The notes under the pieces: generated by a model | The model's database searches: none | Told to the model about the DNA's origin: nothing | What the model saw: only the letters and a program-made list of their open reading frames with translations | Shown here: positions 17,360-25,889 of the stretch, in pieces | Layout: each line of letters opens with the position of its first letter | Position numbering within the stretch: position 1 is the stretch's first letter | Translations under genes and position numbers: made by a program | Source of the DNA: Ignavibacteriales bacterium | GTDB lineage: Bacteria; Bacteroidota; Ignavibacteria; T3Sed10-11 | Length of the DNA: 37,206 nt | Assembly: GCA_003567775.1 (NCBI GenBank) | Contig: PWYR01000048.1 | Location: 1 to 37,206, forward strand | Direction: 5' to 3'

Positions 17360-17373
17360 TCATCGAAGGTCCT

Positions 17374-18225
17374 ATGTCCGCCGAAACTGCAAGCGTAATA
17401 ACAAAAAAAAGCCGTTCAAGTTTTTACTATTCTTTTAATCTTCTTCCCAGAGAACAGCGGGATGCCATTTATACCGTGTATGCATTTTGCAAGATGACGG
17501 ACGACATTGTCGATGAAAACGACGGAAGCATAGAGGTTAAGGAATTGCAGCTAACGAAGTGGCGCCGGGAACTGGAAAGATCTGTAAACGGGGGTTCGTC
17601 TTATCCGCTGCTCAATCAATTGAGCCGTACGGCTAAAAATTTTCAGATACCTGTCGAGCATTTCTCCGAACTGATTAAAGGCGTCGAAATGGATTTGAAT
17701 AAAAACCGGTATTCTACCTTTGACGAATTATATACCTATTGCTATCGCGTTGCTTCTACGGTCGGTTTAATGTGCGCCGAGATTTTCAGCTACACTAAAG
17801 AACATACTAAACAATATGCGGTCGATCTCGGTATTGCACTGCAGCTTACCAACATTATGCGGGATGTGAAGTCGGATCTTAAACTCGACCGTATTTATAT
17901 TCCACAGGAAGATATGAAGCGTTTCGATTACTCCGAAAAAGATTTACGGGAGCATATTTATGATGAACGTTTTATCGGTCTTATGCGGCGCCAGGCGGAG
18001 CGGGCACGATCGTTTTATTCGTCTGCCAACGATCATCTTGCCCGCGAAGATAGGAAACACTTTTTTGCCGCGCGCATTATGGAAAAGATTTACTATTCGA
18101 CCCTCCGGAAAATCGAACAAAATAATTTCAATGTATTCGGGAATAAAATCCGTATCAATCGCGCCCGCCAGCTTCTCATTGCATTACAGATATGGTTCAG
18201 TCACAGGGTATTGTCCGTTCGATGA
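17374..18225 (+). CDS. hpnD: presqualene diphosphate synthase HpnD
   Basis: HpnD condenses two farnesyl diphosphates to presqualene diphosphate. Typical sequence features are SRSSFYYSFNLLPREQRDAI, which resembles HpnD rather than HpnC, then YAFCKMTDDIVDE with the first aspartate motif DDIVD at 43-47. The second motif, DVKSD, is at 164-168, in TNIMRDVKSDLKLDRIYIP. I prefer ATG 17374, which has AAGG close upstream. The track start is a GTG at 17356 that overlaps the hpnC stop (GTGA) and cannot be excluded. The stop overlaps the hpnE ATG by 4 bases. The 283 residues are of family length. Confidence 0.9.
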   Translation: MSAETASVITKKSRSSFYYSFNLLPREQRDAIYTVYAFCKMTDDIVDENDGSIEVKELQLTKWRRELERSVNGGSSYPLLNQLSRTAKNFQIPVEHFSELIKGVEMDLNKNRYSTFDELYTYCYRVASTVGLMCAEIFSYTKEHTKQYAVDLGIALQLTNIMRDVKSDLKLDRIYIPQEDMKRFDYSEKDLREHIYDERFIGLMRRQAERARSFYSSANDHLAREDRKHFFAARIMEKIYYSTLRKIEQNNFNVFGNKIRINRARQLLIALQIWFSHRVLSVR

Positions 18226-19559
18226 AAAAAATTATCATCGTTGGCAGCGGATTTAGCGGACTTGCCGCTGCGGTTAAGCTCTCATCCGCCGGTTACGAAG
18301 TAACGGTTCTCGAACAGCGGTCCCGACCCGGTGGAAGAACGTACTCTTTCCGCGAAAATCAATCCGGCGATATTCTTGATAACGGCCAGCACATACTGCT
18401 TGATTGTTATACACATACTCTTACGTTTACAGCTATTATCGGGTCACAAGAGAATATTCATACGGAACCGGATTTGAATCTTACATTCGCCCATCCGAAG
18501 TGGGGCACGGCGAACCTGCACGTCTCGCGAAAAGTAAACCCACGCGCGGCATTGATCGGGGGACTTGCCGGGTATTCTTTTCTATCTTTCACCGACAGAC
18601 TCAAATTGCTGAAAATCGGGCATCAGCTTTATAACGCCGATGAAATGTATCTGAAAAAGATATCCCGCTTGACCGTAGAAGAATGGCTTCGCGAAACAAA
18701 ACAAAGTGAGAAGTTGAAAAAGTGTTTCTGGTATCCGCTTGCTATATCGGTTATGAATGAATCGACCACATTTGCATCGGCAGAGGTGTTCGTACGGACA
18801 ATGAAGATCGGCGTGTTCGGTGCGAAGGGACCTGCAAATATTATGACACCGCTTCGCGGATTGAGCGATGTATTTATTAATCCTGCGGTTAAATTTATTT
18901 TGAATAATGGAGGGCAAATCGATTTTCACAACCGGGTTGTGGGTTTACAGCAGGAGGGGAATGTTGTAAAAAGATTGTGGTTGCATGGGGGAGATGAAGT
19001 TACGGGCGATGCGTATATTCTTACGGGACAGCCGGTACACATCAATGCACTGCTCGAAGACGCCGGAATCCATTTTCCGAATAATACATCGTACGTTCCC
19101 ATCATTACCTCCAATATATGGTTCGATAAGGAGGTCGATATTCCTCTGCGTACTGGAATGATCGATACTGCATTTCACTGGGTTTTTAAAAAAGATCGTT
19201 CGTTTGCCGGTTCGGACGGGCCAGGTTATGTATCGCTTGTTATGAGCGGGGCGCGCGATTATGCCGGGATGGATCAGGAGAAGTTAACGAATCTCGCTTT
19301 GGAGGAACTTCGAGCTTGTTTTCCATCTCTGCGGGATGCGAATGTCAAATATTCGCGTGTTATAAAGGAACGACGGGCAACGGTATCGATAACACCCGAG
19401 TTTCAAAAACAACGTCCGGGAAACAAAACAATGTTTAAGAATTTATTAATAGCAGGCGACTGGACGCAAACACAATTGCCGGCAACAATCGAGGGAGCGA
19501 TAATGAGTGGATTTGCTGCAGCGGAGATGGTAATGGATGTGGTTACAAAAAAACATTGA
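18222..19559 (+). CDS. hpnE: hydroxysqualene dehydroxylase HpnE
   Basis: HpnE is an FAD-dependent amine-oxidase-fold enzyme that reduces hydroxysqualene to squalene, completing the HpnCDE pathway. The N-terminal dinucleotide motif VGSGFSGLAAA is at about residues 6-16, with RSRPGGRTYSF shortly after. DNGQHILLDCY is typical of HpnE and related carotenoid-type desaturases. The C-terminal FAD loop reads IAGDWTQTQLPATIEGAIMSG. I start it at ATG 18222, which overlaps the hpnD stop (ATGA), instead of the track ATG at 18192. It ends facing hypE, with an A/T-only inverted repeat at the stop. No squalene-hopene cyclase or sterol gene lies nearby. Confidence 0.92.
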   Translation: MKKIIIVGSGFSGLAAAVKLSSAGYEVTVLEQRSRPGGRTYSFRENQSGDILDNGQHILLDCYTHTLTFTAIIGSQENIHTEPDLNLTFAHPKWGTANLHVSRKVNPRAALIGGLAGYSFLSFTDRLKLLKIGHQLYNADEMYLKKISRLTVEEWLRETKQSEKLKKCFWYPLAISVMNESTTFASAEVFVRTMKIGVFGAKGPANIMTPLRGLSDVFINPAVKFILNNGGQIDFHNRVVGLQQEGNVVKRLWLHGGDEVTGDAYILTGQPVHINALLEDAGIHFPNNTSYVPIITSNIWFDKEVDIPLRTGMIDTAFHWVFKKDRSFAGSDGPGYVSLVMSGARDYAGMDQEKLTNLALEELRACFPSLRDANVKYSRVIKERRATVSITPEFQKQRPGNKTMFKNLLIAGDWTQTQLPATIEGAIMSGFAAAEMVMDVVTKKH

Positions 19560-19574
19560 GATTAGTTTTTTTTT
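19547..19574 (+). terminator. A/T-only inverted repeat with T-run after hpnE
   Basis: AAAAAAAC (19547-19554) and GTTTTTTTTT (19565-19574) can form an A/T stem with a 10-base loop, spanning the hpnE stop codon. It could terminate transcription weakly in both directions. Confidence 0.35.
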
Positions 19575-19628
19575 CTCCTGCTTTTTGTAATATATGTAGA
19601 TAAATTGAAATCATTTTTATATACAAAT

Positions 19629-19642
19629 GCTTTTTAAAAAGC
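19629..19642. repeat. 14-bp perfect palindrome GCTTTTTAAAAAGC
   Basis: A perfect palindrome immediately downstream of the hypE stop in the convergent 87-base gap. It could be part of a weak bidirectional terminator or a protein site; no known motif is matched. Confidence 0.4.
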
Positions 19643-19646
19643 TGTT

Positions 19647-20657
19647 TCAACAAATCCTCGGCAACTGCTCGCCCGCCAGCATATCCACTACTCGATTCCC
19701 GCCGATCGATGTTTTAAGCAACACGTATCCGTAATGGTCATCAACCACTTCACCGATAACGCGTGCTTCTTTTCCCTGTGGATTTTTGTGCATCGCTATT
19801 ACAATGTCTTCTGCTTCATCGGCGGGAACGACGGCTAATAATTTCCCTTCGTTTGCAACGTAAAGCGGATCGAGTCCGAGAATCTCGCACGCAGCTTTAA
19901 CGGTTTCTGAAACAGGTATGTCTGATTCGTTGAGTGCGATGCCTTTCTTTGATGTTTGCGCTAATTCATTGAGTGAGCTTGACAAACCGCCGCGGGTGGG
20001 ATCGCGCATCCAGCGGATGTTTTTACTGACGGTCAACATGTCCTGAACAAGATGATTTAACGGCGCCGTGTCGCTCGTTATTGCGGTTTCAAATTCTAAT
20101 CCTTCCCGGATTGACATGATGGCGATGCCGTGTTCACCGATTGGACCGTTAACGATAATTTTGTCTCCCGGTTGAACACGTCCCGGGTGCATCTCTATTC
20201 CTTCGTCGATTACACCGATCCCCGACGTGTTTATGAAAATTTTATCCCCTTTTCCTTTTTCAACGACTTTTGTGTCGCCGGTAACAAGCTGAACACCGGC
20301 GCGTTCACAGGCATTCTTCATATCCGAAACAACACGTTCGAGTTCATCCATCGGCATACCCTCTTCGAGGATGACGCCTGCGCTGATATATAAAGGGCGG
20401 GCGCCGCCGACGGCAAGGTCGTTCACAGTGCCGTGCACTGCAACATCGCCGATACTGCCTCCCGGAAAAAAAATAGGATTAACAACATACGAGTCGGTTG
20501 TAAATGCTATACGCGTCCCGTTAATATTCATAACCGCCTGGTCGCCAAGCGGCGCGAGAAATTCATTGGTAAATGCAGGTAAAAACATCTTGCTGATAAG
20601 TTCGGCTGAGAGCTTCCCTCCGCTGCCGTGACCGAGTAAAATTTTGGTTTTATTCAT
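19647..20657 (-). CDS. hypE: hydrogenase maturation protein HypE
   Basis: HypE receives a carbamoyl group from HypF on its C-terminal cysteine and dehydrates it with ATP to a thiocyanate. The cyanide ligand is then passed to the iron held by HypC-HypD. The protein is 336 residues and ends exactly in PRIC, with the essential Cys336 as the last residue. The N-terminal GHGSGGKLS and the AIR-synthase-like ATP-binding domain with RDPTRGG are visible. It is the last gene of the hypABFCDE run, 5 bases after the hypD stop. It converges on hpnE. Maturation genes only, with no structural gene on this strand. Confidence 0.96.
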   Translation of the reverse strand: MNKTKILLGHGSGGKLSAELISKMFLPAFTNEFLAPLGDQAVMNINGTRIAFTTDSYVVNPIFFPGGSIGDVAVHGTVNDLAVGGARPLYISAGVILEEGMPMDELERVVSDMKNACERAGVQLVTGDTKVVEKGKGDKIFINTSGIGVIDEGIEMHPGRVQPGDKIIVNGPIGEHGIAIMSIREGLEFETAITSDTAPLNHLVQDMLTVSKNIRWMRDPTRGGLSSSLNELAQTSKKGIALNESDIPVSETVKAACEILGLDPLYVANEGKLLAVVPADEAEDIVIAMHKNPQGKEARVIGEVVDDHYGYVLLKTSIGGNRVVDMLAGEQLPRIC

Positions 20658-20662
20658 ACGGG

Positions 20663-21766
20663 CTATCCAACTCCCTGACGATACCGTCCATAATTATAAT
20701 ACGCAGCACACGCTCCTTCGGACGAAACCATTGTTGCGCCGAGCGGCGTCATTGGAGTGCATTCTTTACCGAATGCCGGGCACTCGTGCGGTTTTTTTAC
20801 ACCTTGCAGTACAAGGCCGCTGATACAGATCTCGGATTCTTGTGAGTGAATGTTCGAAATCCCCGGGAATACTTCTTCTGCGTCATAGGCGGCGAATTCA
20901 TCTTTTAGCATGTACCCGCTGTTGGGAACGATCCCGATCCCGCGCCAGGCACGATCGCCTATTTTAAAGACTTTAAAAATAGTCTCCTGAGCGGGAATAT
21001 TTCCTTCCCGGGTTACCGCGCGGGTGTATTGGTTTTCCACTTCGTATCTGCCTTCTTCGAGCTGTTTGATCAGCATATAAATTCCCTGCAATAAGTCGAG
21101 CGGCTCGAAACCGGTGACTACCATCGGAACCTGGTATTGCTTCGCCATTGGCTCATAATCTTTGTATCCCATTACCGCACACACATGTCCGGCGGCAACG
21201 AATCCCTGTACGCTGTTAAACGGTGAGTCGAGCACCGCTTCCATTGCAGGAGGAACGAGGACGTGTGAAACCAATATTGAAAAGTTATTCAGCCCGAGTT
21301 GTTTTGCTTGCCAGACTGCCATTGCATTGGCGGGAGCTGTGGTTTCAAAACCGACCGCAAAGAAGACCACTTTTTTATCGGGATGTTTTTGTGCGAGTTT
21401 TACGGCATCGAGCGGAGAATAGACGATGCGGACATTACCACCGTCTGCTTTTACGGAGAATAGATCTTTATGTGAACCGGGAACCCGCAGCATATCGCCG
21501 AATGATGTAAAAATAACATCCGGTTGTGATGCAATCTCAAGCGCTTTATCGATCATTTCAAGCGGCGTCACACAAACAGGACAGCCCGGTCCGTGGATCA
21601 GGGTTATGTTTTCCGGCAGCAGTTGGTCGATGCCGGTTTTAACGATTGTGTGCGTTTGTCCGCCGCACACTTCCATAATCGCCCACTTTTTGGTCGTGAT
21701 TTTGTGGATTTTCCGGGCTTCTTTTTTGATCAAGTCGGCGTCGCGATATTCGTCTATATATTTCAT
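20663..21766 (-). CDS. hypD: hydrogenase maturation protein HypD
   Basis: HypD is the Fe-S scaffold that, with HypC, carries the Fe(CN)2CO unit during assembly of the NiFe site. The 367-residue protein has [10 protein letters not shown] with Cys34, [10 protein letters not shown] with Cys62 and Cys65, [22 protein letters not shown], and a C-terminal block [13 protein letters not shown]...[11 protein letters not shown], whose cysteines bind the [4Fe-4S] cluster. The track starts 53 residues upstream, but ATG 21766 overlaps the hypC stop (ATGA) and gives the conserved [10 protein letters not shown]-terminus; the extra residues are not HypD-like. It is tightly coupled to hypC. Confidence 0.96.
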   Translation of the reverse strand: MKYIDEYRDADLIKKEARKIHKITTKKWAIMEVCGGQTHTIVKTGIDQLLPENITLIHGPGCPVCVTPLEMIDKALEIASQPDVIFTSFGDMLRVPGSHKDLFSVKADGGNVRIVYSPLDAVKLAQKHPDKKVVFFAVGFETTAPANAMAVWQAKQLGLNNFSILVSHVLVPPAMEAVLDSPFNSVQGFVAAGHVCAVMGYKDYEPMAKQYQVPMVVTGFEPLDLLQGIYMLIKQLEEGRYEVENQYTRAVTREGNIPAQETIFKVFKIGDRAWRGIGIVPNSGYMLKDEFAAYDAEEVFPGISNIHSQESEICISGLVLQGVKKPHECPAFGKECTPMTPLGATMVSSEGACAAYYNYGRYRQGVG

Positions 21767-22020
21767 TCCACATCCTCTCCGCCAAGTTCTTCGCCTAACG
21801 CTCCGATTTGTTTCAGATATGAGAGCGTTTCCATAGCTTCTTCCTCGTTGAGTTTGCTGATGCCAAAGCCGACATGAACCACCGTATAATCCCCGACCCG
21901 ACAATCGGGAATATATTCGAGACAAACCGATTTTACCACACCGCCAAAATCGACTTTCCCCATCTTTAGTCCGTTCTCTTCGTATGTTTCGGTTATTTTA
22001 CCTGGAATACCTAAGCACAT
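21763..22020 (-). CDS. hypC: hydrogenase maturation chaperone HypC
   Basis: HypC is a small chaperone that shuttles the iron centre between HypD and the hydrogenase large subunit. The true start must be ATG 22020: it gives MCLGIPGK with the invariant Cys2, exposed after removal of the initiator Met, and GGAG lies 5 bases upstream. The track start at 22071 adds 17 unrelated residues. The 85-residue length, the [14 protein letters not shown] core and the [15 protein letters not shown] motif fit the family. It overlaps hypD by 4 bases and follows a 141-base spacer of short repeats after hypF. Confidence 0.94.
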   Translation of the reverse strand: MCLGIPGKITETYEENGLKMGKVDFGGVVKSVCLEYIPDCRVGDYTVVHVGFGISKLNEEEAMETLSYLKQIGALGEELGGEDVE

Positions 22021-22112
22021 AGTTTCTCCGTTTTTTGTTATGTGTTTTGAGTTTGCAGCTTTCAGTTTCAAGCTTTAGCGTAATGTAATGTATATCTACA
22101 ACCGTACACTGC

Positions 22113-22136
22113 AAACAGTAAACAGTAAACTGTAAA
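22113..22136. repeat. 7-bp tandem repeat in the hypF-hypC spacer
   Basis: AAACAGT-AAACAGT-AAACTGT-AAA runs in direct order. The neighbouring bases TAATGTAATG and CACTAATTAACTATTAAC are similarly low in complexity. No gene or clear promoter is seen in this 141-base spacer. Confidence 0.5.
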
Positions 22137-22161
22137 TAAAAAACTATTGACCATTCACTAA

Positions 22162-24441
22162 TTAACTATTAACTGCTTTATTCATCGCAACAACCGCCTG
22201 TCCCAACGAAAGCCCGCCGTCATTCGGCGGTACACGGGAGTGTGTGTGTACATTCATACCGCGTTGCGACAACAGCGCAACTGATTTCTCGAGCAATAGT
22301 ACATTTTGAAAGACACCTCCGCTTAGTATAACATCTTGCAATCCTGTTTCTTTTCCGACTCGTTCCGACGTATCGGAAATAATCAAAGCCATCGTATTAT
22401 GGAATTTCTGAGAGATTGCTGATACCGGGATTTCCTGCTGAAGATCATCCACGATATTTTTTACTATTCCCTGCCATTTGATTTTCCAGGGAGTTGCGGC
22501 TGTATCAATGTCATAATCATAATACATTGATATATGCTCATCGGCAAGCATTTGTAACTCGATCGCTGCTTGCGCTTCGTAGTTTATAGTTTGTTTGATT
22601 CCACAAAGTGCGGCAATTCCATCAAACAACCTGCCGGCGGCAGAAGTAACCGGTGTATTCAGTTTCTGTCGGATCATTTTTTCAATAACCGGCAATGCAT
22701 TCATTGTCTGTAATGATCTAATAAAGGGAATATCAATATTTATATAGTCGTTTCCAAAAGTGTTATAGAGCAGGGAGAATGCGATTCGCCAGGGTTCTCT
22801 TATTGCTTGCTCTCCCCCTGCGAGCGGGATATGGTCGAAATGAGCAATGCGATTGTATCCGGCCGGAGTTGCTGTCATAATCTCGCCGCCCCAGATTGTT
22901 CCGTCTGGCCCGTATCCGGTTCCGTCAAATGATACTCCAATAACTTCACCGGATAAATTGTTTTCAGCCATACAACTTACAATGTGTGCGTGATGATGCT
23001 GTACCGGTATTTTTAGGGGGATATCGCTTTCGATAGCGTATTTTGTAGATAAGTACTCCGGGTGCATATCATATGCGAGAACTTCCGGAGTAATGTTAAA
23101 TAAATTTTTAAAGTGTTCGATGCCTTCGGTAAACGATCGTAGTGTTTCGTAATTTTCGAGATCGCCGATGTGATGACTTAGAAAAGCAAATTCATTCTTC
23201 ATATAACAGAACGTATTTTTTAGGTGTCCGCCGACGGCGATAACCGGTTGTTTTGTGTGAATATTCAATTTTACGGGATAAGGGACATAGCCGCGTGAAC
23301 GGCGCAGCATTGTTTGCCGGTTGTTCAGGACCGCACCGACGCTGTCGTCGCAGCGCATGTGAATGTCTCGATTATGAACGAGAAAATAGTCTGCTATCGT
23401 ACTCAGCCGTTCGAATGCATCCCGATCTTTATATGCTATCGGTTCTTCGCTGATGTTAGCGCTCGTCATAACTAATGGCATAGCCGCATCGTTGAGCAGA
23501 ATGTGATGAAGCGGCGTGTATGGAAGCATTACTCCTAAATATTTATTGTTTGGGGCAACTTCATTGCCTACCGGAGAATTATCTTTTCTACGAACAAGAA
23601 CGATGGGGCGATTGATCGATTGGATGAATGATATCTCCTGCCGATTTGGTTCGCATAGTCGATCGAGCCAGGTGATATCCGGTATCATTATGGCAAATGG
23701 TTTTTCGATGCGTCTTTTTCGTTTGCGTAATTGTCCAACCGCTTCATTGTTTGTTGCATCGCACGCAAGATGGTAGCCGCCGAGTCCTTTAAGGGCAATT
23801 ATCTTCCCGGCTTTGAGTAGTGTAGTTGTATGACGAACTACATCATCGGCAACGACTATGTTTTGATGGATGTCTGATAAAGTTACCGTCGGTCCGCACA
23901 CGGGACAGGCATTCGGTTGTGCGTGAAATCTGCGATTTGCCGGATCGTTATATTCCCGTTTGCAATCGGAGCACATCGGAAAGATCGACATCGTGGTATT
24001 CGGACGATCATAAGGGATATCCTGTATGATAGTAAATCGAGGTCCGCAGTTCGTACAATTAATAAAAGGATACCTATAGCGACGATCGTTCGGATCGAAT
24101 AACTCGTGTAGACAATCATCGCACACGGCTACGTCGGGGGAGATGAGGGTGAAGCGTTCATCGCTGCCGTTGCTCGCTTTAATGATAAAATCATTGAATC
24201 CTTTGTAATCGATCTCTTGCGATTCTACTTTATCTATCAGTGCAAGGGGAGGGGATGATCGGTTGATTGCATGAATGAATAATTGCATGGATGTGTGATC
24301 GCCTTCCGCTTCAATCTCTACGCCGTGTGCATTATTGCTGACCGTTCCCCTGAGTCCGTATTGTTGTGCTAACCGGTAAATAAACGGTCTGAATCCAACC
24401 CCCTGAACGATTCCCTTTACTATGATCTTTTTTGCAAGCAT
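22162..24441 (-). CDS. hypF: carbamoyltransferase HypF
   Basis: HypF uses carbamoyl phosphate and ATP to carbamoylate the C-terminal cysteine of HypE, the source of the cyanide ligands. The domain order is complete: an acylphosphatase domain (GIVQGVGFRPF at about 10-20), two zinc-finger-like blocks (CDDC...NCTNCGPR and CSDCKREY...CPVCGP), a YrdC/Sua5-like domain, and a Kae1-like carbamoyl-transfer domain with HHHAHIVSCMAENNL, SFDGTGYGPDGTIWGGE and SGGVFQN. I choose ATG 24441 because it gives the family N-terminus MLAKKIIVKGIVQG. ATG 24447 and GTG 24474 (track) are alternatives, and none has a strong ribosome binding site. It follows hypB closely. Confidence 0.95.
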   Translation of the reverse strand: MLAKKIIVKGIVQGVGFRPFIYRLAQQYGLRGTVSNNAHGVEIEAEGDHTSMQLFIHAINRSSPPLALIDKVESQEIDYKGFNDFIIKASNGSDERFTLISPDVAVCDDCLHELFDPNDRRYRYPFINCTNCGPRFTIIQDIPYDRPNTTMSIFPMCSDCKREYNDPANRRFHAQPNACPVCGPTVTLSDIHQNIVVADDVVRHTTTLLKAGKIIALKGLGGYHLACDATNNEAVGQLRKRKRRIEKPFAIMIPDITWLDRLCEPNRQEISFIQSINRPIVLVRRKDNSPVGNEVAPNNKYLGVMLPYTPLHHILLNDAAMPLVMTSANISEEPIAYKDRDAFERLSTIADYFLVHNRDIHMRCDDSVGAVLNNRQTMLRRSRGYVPYPVKLNIHTKQPVIAVGGHLKNTFCYMKNEFAFLSHHIGDLENYETLRSFTEGIEHFKNLFNITPEVLAYDMHPEYLSTKYAIESDIPLKIPVQHHHAHIVSCMAENNLSGEVIGVSFDGTGYGPDGTIWGGEIMTATPAGYNRIAHFDHIPLAGGEQAIREPWRIAFSLLYNTFGNDYINIDIPFIRSLQTMNALPVIEKMIRQKLNTPVTSAAGRLFDGIAALCGIKQTINYEAQAAIELQMLADEHISMYYDYDIDTAATPWKIKWQGIVKNIVDDLQQEIPVSAISQKFHNTMALIISDTSERVGKETGLQDVILSGGVFQNVLLLEKSVALLSQRGMNVHTHSRVPPNDGGLSLGQAVVAMNKAVNS

Positions 24442-24477
24442 TTTCATAAACTCAAAACTCAAAACACGCAACACATT

Positions 24478-25128
24478 TCATTTAACCACGTGCGACTCCA
24501 GCCACGAACACCACTCATCAATTCCTTCACCCGTTGTGCACGATGTCTCAAATATTTTGAGCGACGGATTGATCTGTAATGCATTCTTTTTTAGTGTCTC
24601 GACATTGCAATTCAAATACGGAACAAGATCAATCTTGTTAATTATTAAAACCGATGAGTTCCTGAACATATTCGGATACTTGACCGGTTTGTCGTCTCCT
24701 TCCGTAGTGCTGACAACGACCACTTTGTGTGCTTCTCCCAGATCGTAATTCGCCGGACAGACGAGGTTACCGACATTTTCAATTACGAGTAATTGTGTCT
24801 TATCGAGATCGACATTCTCAAGCGCATCACGGACGAGCCGCGCTTCGAGGTGGCACCCGCCGTTAGTAACGATCTGCACAGCGGGCACATCGAGAGCGGA
24901 TATACGGCGCGCGTCGTTATCGGTCTGAACGTCGCCCTCAATGACGGAGATAATCAGCTTTCCTTTTAAACGTTCGATTGTACGTTCGAGAATGCTTGTT
25001 TTTCCCGAACCGGGTGAACTGACCACATTGATGGTAAAAACTTTGTTGGCATCGAAATCATCGCGGTTTTTCTGTGCGATTTGATCGTTCTTCTCAAGAA
25101 CTTTTCGTTCGATAGTGATAACGCTCAT
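24478..25128 (-). CDS. hypB: hydrogenase nickel incorporation GTPase HypB
   Basis: HypB is a GTPase that, with HypA, delivers nickel to the hydrogenase large subunit after the iron centre is in place. The 216-residue protein lacks the His-rich N-terminal nickel store seen in some relatives. The Walker A motif SSPGSGKTS is at 37-45, EGDVQTDNDARR follows, the metal-binding loop GGCHLEARLV is present, and the NKIDLVPY guanine-specificity motif is near residue 165. AAGGAG lies upstream of the ATG, which overlaps the hypA stop by 4 bases. Confidence 0.96.
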   Translation of the reverse strand: MSVITIERKVLEKNDQIAQKNRDDFDANKVFTINVVSSPGSGKTSILERTIERLKGKLIISVIEGDVQTDNDARRISALDVPAVQIVTNGGCHLEARLVRDALENVDLDKTQLLVIENVGNLVCPANYDLGEAHKVVVVSTTEGDDKPVKYPNMFRNSSVLIINKIDLVPYLNCNVETLKKNALQINPSLKIFETSCTTGEGIDEWCSWLESHVVK

Positions 25129-25490
25129 AAATTCTCCTTTGGTGAATCATCAATTTCAATTTCGGTTACCTGCAACTCAGTCCCCGATAATATTTTTACA
25201 TTTGCATTGGTACATTCCGGACAAATAAAGAATGGATCGTCGATTTCGAAATCCTTTTTGCATTGGCCGCAGTGTATAACGAGCGATGTAAATTCCATTT
25301 GCAGGACAGCTTTTTCCATACCGGGCGTTTCGGCAGCGAGTACCTGAAAGCCGAATTCCAGGGAGTCAGGTACTATTCCAGCCATCTTACCGATTTTAAT
25401 TGCAACACTCTGTACAGAATGTGAATTCTCTTCCGGCAAATGCTGCGAAACAATGTCGATTATATTTTGTGCTACGGACATTTCGTGCAT
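25125..25490 (-). CDS. hypA: hydrogenase nickel metallochaperone HypA
   Basis: HypA binds Ni(II) through its N-terminal Met-His-Glu motif, with His2 as the key ligand, and hands it on with HypB. At 121 residues it is of normal size. It has a zinc finger of two CxxC pairs at Cys74/Cys77 and Cys90/Cys93, and the family start MHEMSVAQNI. It is the first gene of the hyp arm. A leader of about 180 bases lies between the predicted sigma-54 start and the ATG, including a TCCCGAC-TT-GTCGGGA hairpin just upstream of a GGAG. Confidence 0.95.
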   Translation of the reverse strand: MHEMSVAQNIIDIVSQHLPEENSHSVQSVAIKIGKMAGIVPDSLEFGFQVLAAETPGMEKAVLQMEFTSLVIHCGQCKKDFEIDDPFFICPECTNANVKILSGTELQVTEIEIDDSPKENL

Positions 25491-25516
25491 AACGACTTTT
25501 TACTCCTCATTTTCTT

Positions 25517-25532
25517 TCCCGACTTGTCGGGA
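25517..25532 (-). repeat. TCCCGAC-GTCGGGA inverted repeat in the hypA leader
   Basis: TCCCGAC and GTCGGGA, 7-bp perfect arms with a 2-base centre, sit shortly before the hypA ribosome binding site (GGAG). It could be an operator or a short RNA hairpin. Confidence 0.55.
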
Positions 25533-25547
25533 CAGAATTTACTATAA

Positions 25548-25617
25548 AGACACTATTTCTAAGTTAACAAGAAAGTACTAATTATGCGAAGAAATTATGA
25601 ATGTCATTATAGTGTCT
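25548..25617. repeat. 9-bp inverted repeat AGACACTAT / ATAGTGTCT
   Basis: Arms at 25548-25556 and 25609-25617 are perfect, with 52 bases between them, inside the hypA leader. They may fold the leader RNA or be paired binding sites. Confidence 0.45.
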
Positions 25618-25680
25618 GTACCCACCACACGGGCAAGTCGTTGATAGTTCCTCAAATCATTAGAGTGCAATTTAATTCAC

Positions 25681-25696
25681 CGCAATAAATGAGCCA
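25681..25696 (-). promoter_or_regulatory. putative sigma-54 (-24/-12) promoter for the hypABFCDE operon
   Basis: The minus strand reads TGGCTC-ATTTA-TTGC. It carries the diagnostic GG and GC doublets 10 bases apart and nearly the full TGGCAC-N5-TTGC consensus, with one mismatch. The transcript would start near 25670, about 180 bases before hypA. A similar exact site precedes the structural genes at 31700. Confidence 0.5.
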
Positions 25697-25731
25697 AATT
25701 TGTGATAAAGGAAAACAGTCAAATTAGTCCG

Positions 25732-25817
25732 ATATTCTCGCATTTAATAAATTAAAATCAAGGAAAATTCTCACTTTTGCAAAGATAATAACATAAATCA
25801 TGAAGATTTGAGAATAT
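25732..25817. repeat. ATTCTC/GAGAAT elements upstream of the hyp promoter
   Basis: ATATTCTC (25732-25739), AAATTCTC (about 25766-25772) and the inverted GAGAATAT (25810-25817) lie about 36-120 bases upstream of the predicted -24 element, the range where sigma-54 activators bind. Assignment as activator sites is speculative. The remainder of the 400-base gap from 25491 to 25889 holds no gene. Confidence 0.3.
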
Positions 25818-25889
25818 ATTTTTCGAATAAATAAAAATGGGTATTTTTATAATGAACCAATAAACACTACTGGAGGGGGCTATTCTATT

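Noticed and set aside
21767-21925. 53-residue N-terminal extension of hypD in the ORF track
   Set aside because: It overlaps hypC in another frame and lacks HypD homology; the ATGA overlap at 21763-21766 gives the real start.
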